From the NCBI GenBank assembly GCA_029931535.1, contig JAQPZY010001660.1, positions 3,125,001 through 3,189,000 on the forward strand: DNA of 64,000 bases, written 5' to 3'. The notes beneath the pieces were generated by a model that saw only the letters and a program-made list of their open reading frames with translations, searched no databases and was not told the DNA's origin. This document shows, piece by piece, positions 10,550 through 21,429 of the stretch. The stretch's first letter is position 1; every line of letters starts with the position of its first letter. The position numbers and the translations under genes were made by a program. The DNA is from Margaritifera margaritifera (lineage: Eukaryota; Mollusca; Bivalvia; Unionida; Margaritiferidae).

Positions 10550-10836
10550 CTCAACATGGGGGATCCCTTCTCCACAACAGCCCACACATTCTCCACCTTC
10601 ACGCTTAGCTCATCTCAAGCGATCTCTCCGCCAGAACAAGTTTTCAGGCTGAGTTTCCAGTTGTATCATTCAAGCCAGGAGAGCTCCTACATCCAAGGTC
10701 TATGATGCCAGGTGGAGAATCTTCTGTGATTAGTGCAGTAGGAAACAATGTTGATCCTATCTGCCCCTCTGTAACTTCCATTGCTGATTTCCTTTTATTC
10801 CCTTTTGAGACCAAAAGATGTTCAGTATCCACTATC
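10550..10836 (+). pseudogene. DIRS A tyrosine recombinase, N-terminal part only
   Basis: Aligns with copy B 37990-38254 (SLRQNKFSG against SIHQNKLSG; YDAR-like and RCSVST-like positions in shifted frames). It stops at about 10836 before the catalytic domain. Confidence 0.7.
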
Positions 10837-12310
10837 CATCTGTCCATCCATCCATGACAAAGCTTTCATAACTTCACCTCAAGAAGCATGTTTCTTTATA
10901 TTATAAAACAAAAGATTTCCAATACATTTAGGTAAGACCTAGAACAATCCCGCCTTGGCACATTATGTGCTGCTTTATAATCCTTGCACTTCTTCTTGTC
11001 ATTGCCCCCTTGCATTCATCTGTCCATCCATTCATGACAAAGCTTTCATCACGTCACCTCCCAGACCACTTGGAGAATTTTAATGAAACCTCCTTGTAGG
11101 CTAGATATAAGGTTTTACTTTTTTCTTCTGGTCCATTTTGGGAGTCACATCTTGAAAAATTGTCAAAAGGGGTGTATTTTGAGAATTCAGTTCATCATCA
11201 CATGTCCTACACCAGATGGAGGATTTTATTCAGACTTTGTAGGCAAGATATTTGATTGGTATAGATGTGCAATAAGATTTTATTTTTTTCCTATGGCCCA
11301 ATTTTGCAGACATTTTTTTCAAAATTTTCCAAAAAGGGGTTATTTTGGGAATTCAGCTTTTTGTCATCACTCTCTCCTCCAACATCATTTGGAGACTATT
11401 ATTGAAATTTTATAGGCAAGATATATGGTTGGTGTAGATGCACTATAAGGTTTGACTTTTTTCCTCTAGCCCAGTTTTGGAAAATGTCTTGCAAAATTAT
11501 AAAAGAAAGAGGTATTTTGGGAATTCAGTTCATCATTGCTTCTCCTTCCAGACTGCTTGGAGATTTTATTGAAACTTTGTAAGCCTGATATGTGGTTGGT
11601 GTAGATGTGCAAAATAAGGTTTTGTTTTTCTTCAGACACATTTTGGAGGAAATCTTTTGTAAAATTGTCGTTAAAAGGGGTATTTTGAGATTTAAGCTTG
11701 TCATTGCTTCTCTTAAACTGTCTGGAGAATTTTATTATCTCTGCACTTCTGAAATAGTGGGGATATTGACATTGTCCCATTATGTCAGTCGTTCATTTGT
11801 TCATCATGCTGTCCACCCATGACAAGACTTGTCATTGCTTCTCCTCCAATGCCACTTGGCAGATTTTAATCAAACTTTGTAGGCTAGATGTGTGGTTGGT
11901 GCAGGTGCTCAATAAGATTCTACCTTTTTCCTCTGGCCATTTTTTTATGACATTTCTTGAAAAATTGTCAAAAAAGGGGTATTTGGGAATTCAGTTCATC
12001 ATCGCTTCATTTCCAACAGAGTTTGGGGGATTTTACTGAAACTTTATAGGCTAGATATGTGGTTGGTGTAGATGTGCAATAAGATTTTACTTTTTTCAAC
12101 TGGCCTATTTTGGATGACATTTCTTGGCAGTTTGTCTAAAGAAAAAGTTATTGTGGGAATTCCATTCATTATCACTTAGTTTCCCACATTGCTTGTAGGA
12201 TTTTATTGAAATTTTATTGCTTATATATGTGTTTGGTGTTGATACATATTAAGGTTTTACTTTTTTTCCCAGGCCCATTTTTTAACAAATTTGTCAAAAA
12301 AGGTTGATTG
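10837..12310. repeat. Diverged ~170-bp tandem repeat, block 1
   Basis: Marker phrase TAGGCTAGATATGTGGTTGG recurs with variation at about 11096, 11240, 11413, 11579, 11879, 12046 and 12217. Each unit also has a GGCCCATTTTGGAGACATT-like segment and an AAAAGGGGTATTTTGGGAATTCA-like segment. Spacing is mostly 166-173 bp. The left edge has two copies of a CCATCTGTCCATCCAT start. Open frames here are by-products of the repeat. Confidence 0.85.
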
Positions 12311-13079
12311 TGTTCATCACTTCCCATACCTACCAGATCATAGCATGTCACATAGAAACACAATTTTTGACTACCAAAGTCCCTGACATGGTCATGTTTA
12401 TAAAAACATGATTTCCAGTACATTTTATGAAGGAATAAAAAAGGTAGAGAGACTTTCTTGATACAGCGATATATGCCCATAACCTGTAGCCTGTTTAAAC
12501 AGTTGTGATTTGCATAGCATCATGCTTAATATTCATGGAGAATTATTACCACTGGGCAGTTTATACCGTTAATTGCCATAGAGGTGATTAACAGGTAAAG
12601 GCAGTCAGAGATAAACAACCACCATTCCACATGTTACCTAATTGACTAACAATAGCTTGGTGATTTCGTGTTGCAAGTCCTTTAAGCATCACTGTGGGAG
12701 AGCCCATTAGGGTAATATGCGTAGATAAAGTACAACATCATTCATTTGCAGTTAGGTAAATCAGAAATGCATGTTGAAGAAACAAAAAGTTATTACTCTT
12801 CAGTGCCTTGAATGAGAATGTGTAAGCCATCTTTATTCGAGATTATTGACTAATTTGTGTGTGTGTGTGTACTGGTGATATATGACAGTGCTAAGCCAGT
12901 AAAATATTGGGGGGGGGGGGGGGTTTATATTAAATGGTTCAAAGCAAATATATTTTCTTTTCTTTTATGCAAATTTGAATTTCCACTCAATTTCTGTTAG
13001 CTTATATGAGTAGATAACTTAATCTCAGTTGTACAGTATCGCTTTTTTGGGTCACAAGCACTGACCCCGCTTGGGAAGG
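12311..13079. other. Unannotated DNA between repeat blocks
   Basis: No gene seen. Contains (GT)n near 12857-12869 and a run of about 16 G at 12909-12924. Confidence 0.5.
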
Positions 13080-13435
13080 TTGGTAGGTATGGCTTCTCCC
13101 ACACTGCTTGGAGGATTTTATGAAACTTTGTTGGCTAGATATGTGGTTGGTGTAGATGTGCAATAAGGTTTTACCTTTTTATTCCACTGGTCCATTTGGG
13201 AGACATTTATTGAAAAATTGTCTTAAAAAGAGGGATTTTGAGAATCGCCTTGTCATGGCTTCTTCAAAGAACCACTTGGAGGATTGTTTTGAAACTTTGT
13301 AGGCTTGATATGTGGTTAGCGTAGATGTGCAGTTAGGTTTTACCTTTTGCTCTAGTCCATTTTTGGAGAAATATCTTGAAAAAGTTTTAAAAAAGGGGAA
13401 TTTTTTTGGTTTTCAGCTTGTTATTTAGTATTGAT
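13080..13435. repeat. Diverged ~170-bp tandem repeat, block 2
   Basis: Two more units of the same family as 10837-12310, with the TAGGCTAGATATGTGGTTGG-type marker at about 13133 and 13301. Confidence 0.8.
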
Positions 13436-13998
13436 GAAACCCTATGCAATATTACTGATGGACATTTACAGATGTATAGGAACATTCTTATCATTCATTC
13501 CTTGTGAGAGAGGGTGAATTTATCTTGTTAGCCATACAAGATAAACATGTTTAAAAGAACATGCCTAAAGTATGGGGATATGTATGTCTTTGACTGCATG
13601 TATAATTCTAGTTTTTTGGGGGTTTTTTTTATGGCCTTAGGCTTGTCAGTGATCAGTTTGGTATTTCCAGTAGGCAATACAGTGTTAATTACAGCTGACA
13701 CAACGTCAGGGCAGAGATGGCAACTTATAAGATGCAACTTGTACTATACAGCACCTAGCCATTGATGTGTTTCATATATCAGTTGAGCTTGATTTGGTAA
13801 CACATCCATCTTCATCACCTGTAGAGACTGGCATCCTCTTGTAAGTTTATTCTTGGATCTGTTACTTTTACTTATGCATTCTAAACCTTAAGAAATTTGG
13901 CAAAAAGGATCACTACTGTAACTCTTTTAGAAAATTACAATTTTCTGCCATATTGTCTGTTAATCTATAAAGTTTGGCTGGTAAACTAGGCATAACCA
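13436..13998. other. Unannotated DNA
   Basis: No gene or repeat recognised. Confidence 0.5.
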
Positions 13999-14015
13999 AA
14001 ACACACACACACATA

Positions 14016-14081
<66 letters not shown>
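13999..14081. repeat. (CA)n microsatellite
   Basis: About 80 bases of CA with one interruption (ATACTC near 14012). Confidence 0.97.
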
Positions 14082-14083
<2 letters not shown>

Positions 14084-14248
14084 TATCTATAGCTTGTGTA
14101 TTTCTCCAAAGTACTGGTGATCAGCAGCACTGTTGGTACCAATGTTTAGAGACATAAATGAGATGATGGTTCAGTAAATAGATAACAAATATTGTTAGAA
14201 ATAAGGAACTGAAATGTTAGACTTTTAGCTCGCCTCTATCAAGTAGAA

Positions 14249-14407
14249 CAGCAGTTCGCAACCTCAGGTCATGACCCAAATCAGGGTCAAGGGGTCTCAG
14301 TAGGGTCACGAAGGGTCGTCAGAAGAAATCATATGATAAGCCTGAGGGTCAGGAGGTCCTGTTGGTGGCCAATTTAGGGTCGTAGCATAAAAGGTTGGGA
14401 ACCACTG
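14249..14407 (+). mobile_element. hAT-like MITE with 8-bp target duplication
   Basis: Left end CAGCAGTTCGCAACCTCAGG; the reverse complement of the right end is CAGTGGTTCCCAACCTTTTA. CAG...CTG termini with a GTTCxCAACC core are typical of hAT transposons. The flanks AAGTAGAA (14241-14248) and AAGTAGAG (14408-14415) agree at 7 of 8 positions, fitting the 8-bp target duplication of hAT. At 159 bp it has no room for a transposase. Confidence 0.85.
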
Positions 14408-14639
14408 AAGTAGAGGTAAGCTATTGTACTACCCCTGGTGTCTGCATCAACACCTGTGTTAGCACAGATAAAGCATATACATATGTACAGCTTCAATGAA
14501 TCTCGACCATTCTTTCTTCCTAGGTCCTAGGCAACAGTATGGAGTGAATTTTATGGCACCTACCCTCTGGGGAAAAGGTTGCTGCTAACTCTGTACATGT
14601 ACATTAGTTGTAATTGGTTAAGTTTTTGCTATTATCTTA

Positions 14640-16080
14640 AGTTTTTTGCACACTGTATCAATACTGTCACATCTGGAATCATGGAACTTGTTGAGGGGAT
14701 CATGCATCTTGAGTACTAAACCCTTATCACAAAAGTAGTTTACTGTGACCTATGTTGTATGCTTCTATGACTTGGCTTAAATTCTGTCTTTAGTGTATTT
14801 CTTAAGCTCTAGATGATTGTATGCATCTCTATTAGCACCACACCCTTACAACAAAAGAAGATCAATGAGACTTATATATCACAATTTACTGTTTAGGTAA
14901 AGTTTTTGCATTTAACTCATGACCAGATAGTTTTTTCCATCCTGTATATAAACTGCTATGCCAAGATTCATGAAACTTGGTGAGGGAATCCATCTTGATG
15001 AGTACTATGCCCTCATCACAAAGGTATGCCACTGTGACCCATATTTTATGTTTTAGCAACAAATTCAATTTTGTGTTTAAGTTTATTTCTCAAGCTCTAC
15101 TCGTGCTAGAATCATCAAACTAGATGATCGTATGCATCTCTGTTAGTACTAAACCCTTACAGCAAAAGAAGGTCACTGTTACCTACATTTCACATTTTAC
15201 TGGCTTAGATTAAGTTTCTGTGTTTACTTTTATACCATGCAGTCATGAAACACTGTGAGAGAGTGCATCTTGATGAGAACTAAATTTCATCTTAAAGTAG
15301 GTCACTGTGACCCATATTTCATGCTTCAGTGACTATTTAAATTTTGTATTTTTATTGTTCATGCTTGAATGGTTAAACTAGATGATTGTGTACATCTCTT
15401 AATACCACACCTGTACAAAAAGGTCACCATGACCTTCATTTTTAGTTTTTCTGCATACTATGTACATACTATCCTACCTAGAATTATGGAACCTGGTGAG
15501 GAGATACATGTTCAAGAGCACTATTCCTTCATTTCAGTATTAGGTCTTTATGGCTAATACTTTATGGTTCACTGACTTTGGTTAAATATTGTGTTTGATG
15601 TTCATTTCACAGGTAGTGTTCATGCTAGAATCATGAAATTGATGAAGATATGCATATCTGTTACTTCCACGGCCTTACAACAAAAGTAGCATCTTTTATT
15701 GGCTTTGGATTAACTTTTTGCATTTAGCTGACAAACGTGCAAGATTTTGGCATACTATCCTTCACAGAATCATGAAACTTGGTGAATGGATACATCTTGA
15801 TAAGTTCTACATCCTTATTATATAAAGAGGTCTCTATGGCCTATATTTCATGCTTCAGTGACTTTGTGGAAATTGTGTGCATAAAGTTAATTTATTGGGT
15901 GCTGTTCATATTCCAATGAAGAAACTTGATAATGGATTACATCTCGGTCAATTTTACACTCTTACAACCAAAGAGGATCACTGTAACCAACATGTTATGC
16001 AATACTAACATAGGTTAGGTATTTGCGTTTATAAATTCTTCCATGCTATATACATCATAGCCTACTCAGAAAGACCTTTC
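14640..16080. repeat. ~280-bp dimeric tandem repeat, about five copies
   Basis: Two alternating half-units. One has GAAACTTGGTGAGGGAATCC-type sequence at about 14685, 14970, 15246, 15487 and 15773. The other has CTAGATGATTGTATGCATCT-type sequence at about 14808, 15119, 15377, 15638 and 15925. Both halves end in CTTACAACAAAAGAAGGTCA-like sequence, so each half is a diverged version of a common ~140-bp unit. Confidence 0.8.
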
Positions 16081-16351
16081 TGACCAGTGTAGTAGGAAGT
16101 AGAATACATATGTTTATTCAGCAGTAAATTTTCCATATTCTTCACTGTACATTGTGTATTGTAATAGTTACAGGTAACTGTGTATTGACCATGAGAGTAT
16201 AGGAATTAGATCAGGGGACTGCATGCTTTTCATGTGAGACCTCGTCTGTAATGGCTGATCAAGGTTATTCAAAGCCTGTTACTTTCACCCATTAAAATCT
16301 AGCTTCTAGGGTTGAACAGTGTTATTAGCTTCTGAAGCAGATTTTAAGAAC
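16081..16351. other. Unannotated DNA
   Basis: Nothing recognised. Confidence 0.5.
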
Positions 16352-16608
16352 GATTTGTTTGTTTTTGTGGGGTTTAACGCCAATTTTCAGCACATGATAG
16401 GCTGTACATGGCAGCCAGTATATGTGGTGGAGGAAGAACCTGGGAAGACCCCGGGAAGAACCACCGACCCACAGGAAGCTACTGGCAAACTTTCTCACAT
16501 GCTCACGTCGGTCAAGCCGAGACTTGAACTCATGCGGATAAAGGTGAGATGTGTGAATAATCTCTAAAGATCATTCGCACCTAAGACTACATGCCAACCC
16601 GGGGCCTC
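16352..16608 (-). mobile_element. tRNA-derived SINE, family 1, copy 2 (reverse)
   Basis: Full body in reverse orientation relative to 1619-1864: GGGGTTTAACGCCAATTTTC at the 3' side and the tRNA-like head ending at GGGGCC (16601-16606). The A and B boxes are more decayed here. Confidence 0.85.
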
Positions 16609-17379
16609 TAGATTTTAAGAACAAAGGTTTAGAAAAAATAATAATAATAATACAAAACAACATTAATCTGTTGTTTTTTTTATCAACTTATTTTAGTACC
16701 TCTGCTTTGATACCATAGAAAAAATATTCATATTTATTGTTTTGTCTTTTACGCCCTCTCACAGTAGGTAGGTAGGTAGGCATGTGGGTGGGTGGTCAGG
16801 TAGGTTGCTAAATATGGGTGTGTGGGTCGGTAGTTAGGTTTAACGGTATATCAGCACAATACTGGCTACCGTTTTAAAGATAAGATGCTAAATTGTGAAA
16901 AGATTACAAGTAAATATTTCAGCTTAAAAATATCATCACTACCAAACGATACGGTTATGTTTCTAATAAGCATTCTTCCCAAATTGTTCACAACTGTATT
17001 GTTAGCAGCTCCTTCAACTTTTATATCGAACGAAATTTAAAAAAAAAAATACCAGGTACAATTCAGACATTTGGTCCTAATCTAGGTGTTACCACTTCAA
17101 GCATTTGTTCCGATTTTATACTACCTGTATAATACAATGATGCGTTGGATTTAAATGTTGAACACCCTTTCTGTTTGCGGGGAGTTATATACTTTCCATA
17201 TGTTGCCATGGTTATCTATTTAATTAGATGATTGTTAAAGATATGCATACCCTACAATAATATTGGTATCAATTACAACGGCAATAATAACATACTCAAA
17301 AATTATCTAATTATCAGAAGGCAGGAATAAATTAAATTTAGGTTGTGTAGATTTCTCCAAAAACAGCACCAGGATGAGT
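16609..17379. other. AT-rich DNA with GTAG-type microsatellite
   Basis: A (GTAG)n-like patch lies near 16763-16830. No gene supported. It may include the unrecognised left boundary of the virus-like block that follows. Confidence 0.4.
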
Positions 17380-17404
17380 AGGAGAAAAAAGAGAAAAGCT
17401 TTAT

Positions 17405-17631
17405 CTCAATTTTTTAAGTTCTAAGTCAGAAACTTATTCTCTTAATCTTTCGTTCATCAAATGACTTTGCTCTGTTTTCGTTGAATTCATTAGATTTCTT
17501 CTGTTTTATTCTTTTTTGTCTTTTTTGTGTGTGCACCAATTGGATCAAAATAATTGAGACATAAAATTACTTCCTGAGAATGCTGAAGCATTAACCATAG
17601 TGTCTCCAATCATAATTGCTGGTGTTGCCAT
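17405..17631 (-). pseudogene. Remnant of small membrane-type protein (GDTMVNASAFSGSNF)
   Basis: Read leftwards from a minus-strand ATG at 17631-17629, about 28 open codons include GDTMVNASAFSGSNF. A frameshift and a Lys/Glu/Arg-rich stretch in other frames follow. The organisation (a short hydrophobic Ala/Ser/Gly segment followed by a charged helix) resembles small structural proteins of DNA-virus-like elements, but I do not recognise a named family. Confidence 0.45.
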
Positions 17632-17849
17632 ACATACACTATTTAATGGTAATACATTTTAATACTGTTTCCAATAATAAATGTTAAATCAAATGATTCT
17701 TCACTATTATTAACTCGTCTAATTGAAAAAATAAAATATTGCCCTCTTCTAAATACTATATTAGTAATTCGGTTATTATATAGCTTTCAGTCAATTTGTT
17801 AATATCTACCGAGTAACTAAAAGTGTTATTTACCACTAATCTAGCATAA

Positions 17850-18060
17850 AATTCAAAATTAGTCAAATTTATAATCTTAAGATGAAAAAAAAATTAATAT
17901 AATCATGATTTCTTTATCTCAGTGACATAACACGGTGTGGTATCTATTGTTTGCAACTTGTATTTAGTAAAACGTGATAGAGCATAATCAAATCCATAAG
18001 TAGTAGATATTGTTTGCCATGTAGTGAAACCAGATCTTAAGCATAATAAACCATATTAAC
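17850..18060 (-). pseudogene. Unidentified gene remnant
   Basis: The minus strand at about 17905-17993 is open for some 30 codons with a coding-like composition (DYALSRFTKYKLQTIDTT). Stops lie on both sides. Function unknown. It is listed because it continues the minus-strand series of remnants on either side. Confidence 0.35.
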
Positions 18061-18129
18061 CACCCGCTCCAATCTTATAAATGTATATATACCCCATTTA
18101 TTATTTCAACAAATGCAAAAATCGTATAT

Positions 18130-18560
18130 ATTGCGAAACTCATAAATCAATATATTTACAGATATTAGTTTCTTATCAGACCTTCTTATAAGTTTAAGAA
18201 CTTGTTCTCTTTGCTCTCAATCTTTTTCTAATTTCATCAGTATTATGTTTGTTCTCTTTATTCTAGTTTAATTGCATATTTCAGTTTTAAATTGTTCTAT
18301 CTCTTCTATTTCTGATTTAAATGTATCAAATCTTTCACTTAAAGCTGATTTTTTTAAATCAATACTAGTACTAATTGCGATGTTTATTTTCGTGATCTGT
18401 TTTGAAAGCATCAGTTTCGGTTGTAATCTATTCTAATTCATTACAATTTATTCTTAATCGTTTCACATTTTTTGTTTATCTCACCAATATGTTCTTGCAC
18501 CACACCGATATTATTAACTATCTCTCCATTTTTATATCCCTGATATCTGTTTATTTTATC
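18130..18560 (-). pseudogene. Coiled-coil protein remnant
   Basis: On the minus strand two broken open stretches are rich in Glu, Lys, Ile, Asn and Gln with heptad-like spacing (for example INKKCETIKNK and FDTFKSEIEEIEQF). This suggests a long alpha-helical coiled coil. Stops and shifts break it. Long T runs at 18583-18615 follow on the 5' side. Confidence 0.45.
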
Positions 18561-18959
18561 GTTCAAGTTTAACAGTGAGTGGTTTTTTTTTTTTTTTTTT
18601 TTTTTGTTTTTTTTTAGAGTTAATAAGGGTTGTTCTTGAAGTGCTTTAATCTTGTCAGCTCAGTCAGATAAATCGTAGGACATTTTTAAAAATCTCATCA
18701 TACTTTCACTCACATTTTCTGTTCATCTATTTTTTTTTTTTAAATATTTTTTTTATAGCGAAATCATTATTTTTTATGACGCAACAAGGTATTAGCATTA
18801 GCAGTCAGTTTATATTTTCAGCTTATCACAAAAACTACAAAGTTGTCAACTATTTGATCTCTTCCTAGATCGGTTTTATTTTTTATTTTTTATTTTTTGG
18901 ACGGGGTGTTGATGTTTAACTCTTTTTTTTGGGGGGGGGGAGGGGGGGTCATCTCATCG

Positions 18960-19270
18960 TCTAATTCTTTCTATAGTTGTTGAAGTTGAGATTGTAAAGT
19001 AATGCAATTTTCCAGAGACCTTTTAGTTCTTCCATGTCAATTTGATATTTCCCCAGGTTTCTCTCTAACAGTTTGTAAAGCCTGTGTAGCACTAGATACA
19101 ATAATTGATCTCTTGATAAATAAATCTTCAGCATCTGAAATCTTTTTGTTGTCGTCTATTTGTATCTGCAATTCTGATATTTGTTTGTCATGGTTTGAGC
19201 TTTGTTCAGTAGTTATCAATTTATTATCAACTTCTTCTCTCCATTTTTTATATCTGGCAAATTATTATCC
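18960..19270 (-). pseudogene. Coiled-coil protein remnant
   Basis: A minus-strand open stretch of about 70 codons (ATG at 19219) with heptad-like helix sequence such as NHDKQISELQIQIDDNKK, followed by an SSATQALQTV segment. Upstream sequence in the same frame is coding-like to about 19265, where a TAA ends it. It probably once belonged to the same protein as, or a neighbour of, the remnant at 18130-18560. Confidence 0.5.
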
Positions 19271-19405
19271 TCTTGAGTCTTAGGTATTTTTGTGTGAATT
19301 TGTTTTATACAAACATGTAACTAACTGCATCAGATTTTTGTACCAGATCTCCTAAATTTGCAATACGGTGGTTATTTAGGTTTAAGTCATGGTTTATTGA
19401 TTGAT

Positions 19406-19620
19406 CTAGTGCTTTATAAATCCTGTTGTTATTCCTGCGATTCCTAAACTAGCAGCTGCTATACCCATCCCACATGAAGCTGTTGCCCAAGTAACCTCTA
19501 CCCAGTTAAAACACTTGTATACAATTTTATACTTTCTTCTAATACCTCTGTAATGTTCAGTCTCTTTTATCAAACCATTTTTAATTTCATTGATATTTTG
19601 CAACCTTAAACTAATGAAGT
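19406..19620 (-). pseudogene. Remnant with Gly/Ala-rich hydrophobic hairpin
   Basis: The minus-strand frame reads a charged helix (ETEHYRGIRRKYKIVYKC) and then a hydrophobic Gly/Ala segment (GMGIAAASLGIAGITTGF), as expected for a helix leading into a membrane-inserting hairpin. The 5' side runs into a 40-bp tandem array that has replaced or extended its N-terminal coding region. Family unknown. Confidence 0.5.
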
Positions 19621-19820
19621 TGTCTGAATGTGGCAATATTGGATACAGTGGTGGTGTACTTGTTTGAATGTGGCAATATTGGATACAGTGGTGGTGTACT
19701 TGTTTGAATGTGGCAATATTGGATACAGTGGTGGTGTACTTGTTTGAATGTGGCAATATTGGATACAGTGGTGGTGTACTTGTTTGAATGTGGCAATATT
19801 GGATACAGTGGTGGTGTACT
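19621..19820. repeat. 40-bp tandem repeat, five copies
   Basis: Exact or nearly exact units begin at 19621, 19661, 19701, 19741 and 19781 (TGTTTGAATGTGGCAATATT is the first half of the unit). The minus strand stays open through the array and gives repeated peptide phrases that should not be read as a protein. Confidence 0.97.
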
Positions 19821-20329
19821 TGTTATTTTCTCCTGTTTAGATGTATGAAATAGATAGCTTAGACTTGGGCATAGAGTTTGTAAAAGCAGGAGTTGTGTAA
19901 GATCTTTCAATCTTTTTCTTTGCTTCAGTTATTGTTCACTTTGCTGTCTTTAGTTTATATTTTAAAATCGAAATATATTTATCCTCCTTATGTCCTCTGG
20001 CACTCATTTACTTAATTATGTGGTCAGGTCCTGTCACTGGTGCTATTAGATAATGAGTTGTAAAGTGAGATCATGAAATCGGAATAATTAATTTCACAAA
20101 TTCTTCAGTATCCGAGTTTGATGGTGAATTTATGGACATTTGAAACTTCTTTAAAATCATGCTGTAACGAACTGTAAGAGTTGAATTTAATGTTGCATGT
20201 TAAATAGTGTTGGTTATGGTATTTTTCTTACTTGCCATTTGTTACTGTGAAATCCAGAGCATTTCTGGAAATGGATTTGATTGTTCCTGTTGAAAAACTA
20301 TTAACTTCTTGTTCTGTTTTTTGAGCTTT

Positions 20330-20680
20330 TTCTCTAGAACTTGATTGCCACGCTCACTGATCACAGGTTGTTTATCAGGAATAGAAATTTGTAAAATAGA
20401 TTTCTTTTAATACATTAATCCCAAACCTAGGGCAACAACTACGCCACCTATCAAGTAATACATTTGGTTTGAGCTGATTGTTTCATATTGAGTTATCTTA
20501 GTTTTATCTTGATCTTGTTTTAACTTTCCCGCTTTGACTTTTTAAAATTCTTTTGAACGTTTTCCAAGTTGTTTCCCACGTTCAGCGAAACATATGATAT
20601 TACCTCATTTGTGAAGGTAACTTCTCTGGTTGCTCTATAACTTTAGAAATGTCTTCAGTTTTATTTTCACTACTTTCCAT
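20330..20680 (-). pseudogene. Small single-TM protein remnant
   Basis: A minus-strand ATG at 20680-20678 starts an acidic stretch (MESSENKTEDISKVIEQPEK), then a basic stretch with RGKQLGKRSK, then a glycine-containing membrane helix (MYYLIGGVVVALGFGINVL, about 20420-20475). These lie in different frames, so the gene is dead. The layout (acidic N-terminus, basic helix, one C-terminal TM) is that of a small virion-membrane-type or tail-anchored protein. The role is inference. Confidence 0.5.
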
Positions 20681-20880
20681 TTATTTTGTAGTAACATTGA
20701 GTAAAGCAAATACTGTTCTAGTTAACATAAGTGTAATTTAAAAATGAGTTTAAAGTCGTTCAACACCATGTTTTAACAATACTTCGCATAAATTTAAACT
20801 CATTTTTATAACATGTTGAAACTTTAAAATGGTACAATTTCAGTAGTGCAAAAATTCGTTGGGAAAAAAGTATAATGTTA

Positions 20881-21381
20881 ATGGAGACCAAAACATGCTT
20901 CAGATGTGACGAAGATAAAAACATGACTGAGTTTATTATATTCACAAAAGAAAGGTACCTTACCGACGAAATTGTCAAATTAATTCACCCGACATGAAAT
21001 AGAATTTTACAAGAGATGAAACAAAAGATCAAGTCAGAGACTATGTTAAACATACTCGGTGTTCCATCAATTGAATTCTACAGGAGATAGATAAATTTTA
21101 CAAAGCCTGAAGGTGTGGATAAAAGAAATCTAGATACAGAGCATGTTGTTCCTTGTGCTTCTTTTGACTTTCTTATACAGAACAACAAAAACTGTTTTCA
21201 CTGGTCAAACACAAATACATGATAGCTAGTGAAAACGGCTCTAAAAATGATAAACTGCCATCACAAAAAGAAATAAAAGAACACAATGCAAAAGTCGAAG
21301 CCTTTACAACTGCTAACTTTATTATTGATGACATTTTGAATCACATGTTAGTTTTATCTAATGAGGGATTTAAAAGTCAGT
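20881..21381 (+). pseudogene. HNH endonuclease remnant (virus-type)
   Basis: ATG 20881 opens a segment with a CxxC knuckle (TCFRCDEDKNMTEF) followed by a stop. Further on, TEHVVPCASFDF (about 21137-21172) and NCFHWSN (about 21190-21210) match the HNH pattern I know from large DNA viruses and related mobile elements: His-x-x-Pro-Cys-Ala-x-Phe-Asp, then Cys-Phe-His-Trp-x-Asn. After a one-base shift comes ASENGSKNDKLPSQKEI (21222-21272), the usual post-HNH segment. Stops and frameshifts make it inactive. Such enzymes cut DNA and often drive mobility or competition between elements. Confidence 0.68.
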
Positions 21382-21429
21382 AAACTGCTGCTTCTGTAGA
21401 TGTAATGGATTAATATAAGGAATTTAGAA

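Larger units (their letters stand above)
5901..10836 (+). mobile_element. DIRS-type tyrosine-recombinase retrotransposon, copy A, 3'-truncated
   Basis: The order left terminal repeat, gag-like region, RT, RNase H, MT-like region and start of YR is that of DIRS1-group elements. The left end aligns with the left end of copy B (33773 onward; both have TTTAATAGCA near the start and GTGAATACATCC or TATGAATACATCC inside). All coding regions carry stops and frameshifts. The element breaks off inside the YR region at about 10836, where the sequence switches abruptly to a 170-bp tandem repeat. The YR catalytic half, the internal complementary region and the right terminal repeat are missing. It is clearly diverged from copy B, so it is an older relative and not a recent duplicate. 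Confidence 0.88.

Noticed and set aside
19611..19910. 99-codon minus-strand protein
   Set aside because: Mostly the 40-bp tandem array read through; only the part left of 19620 looks like a decayed gene.
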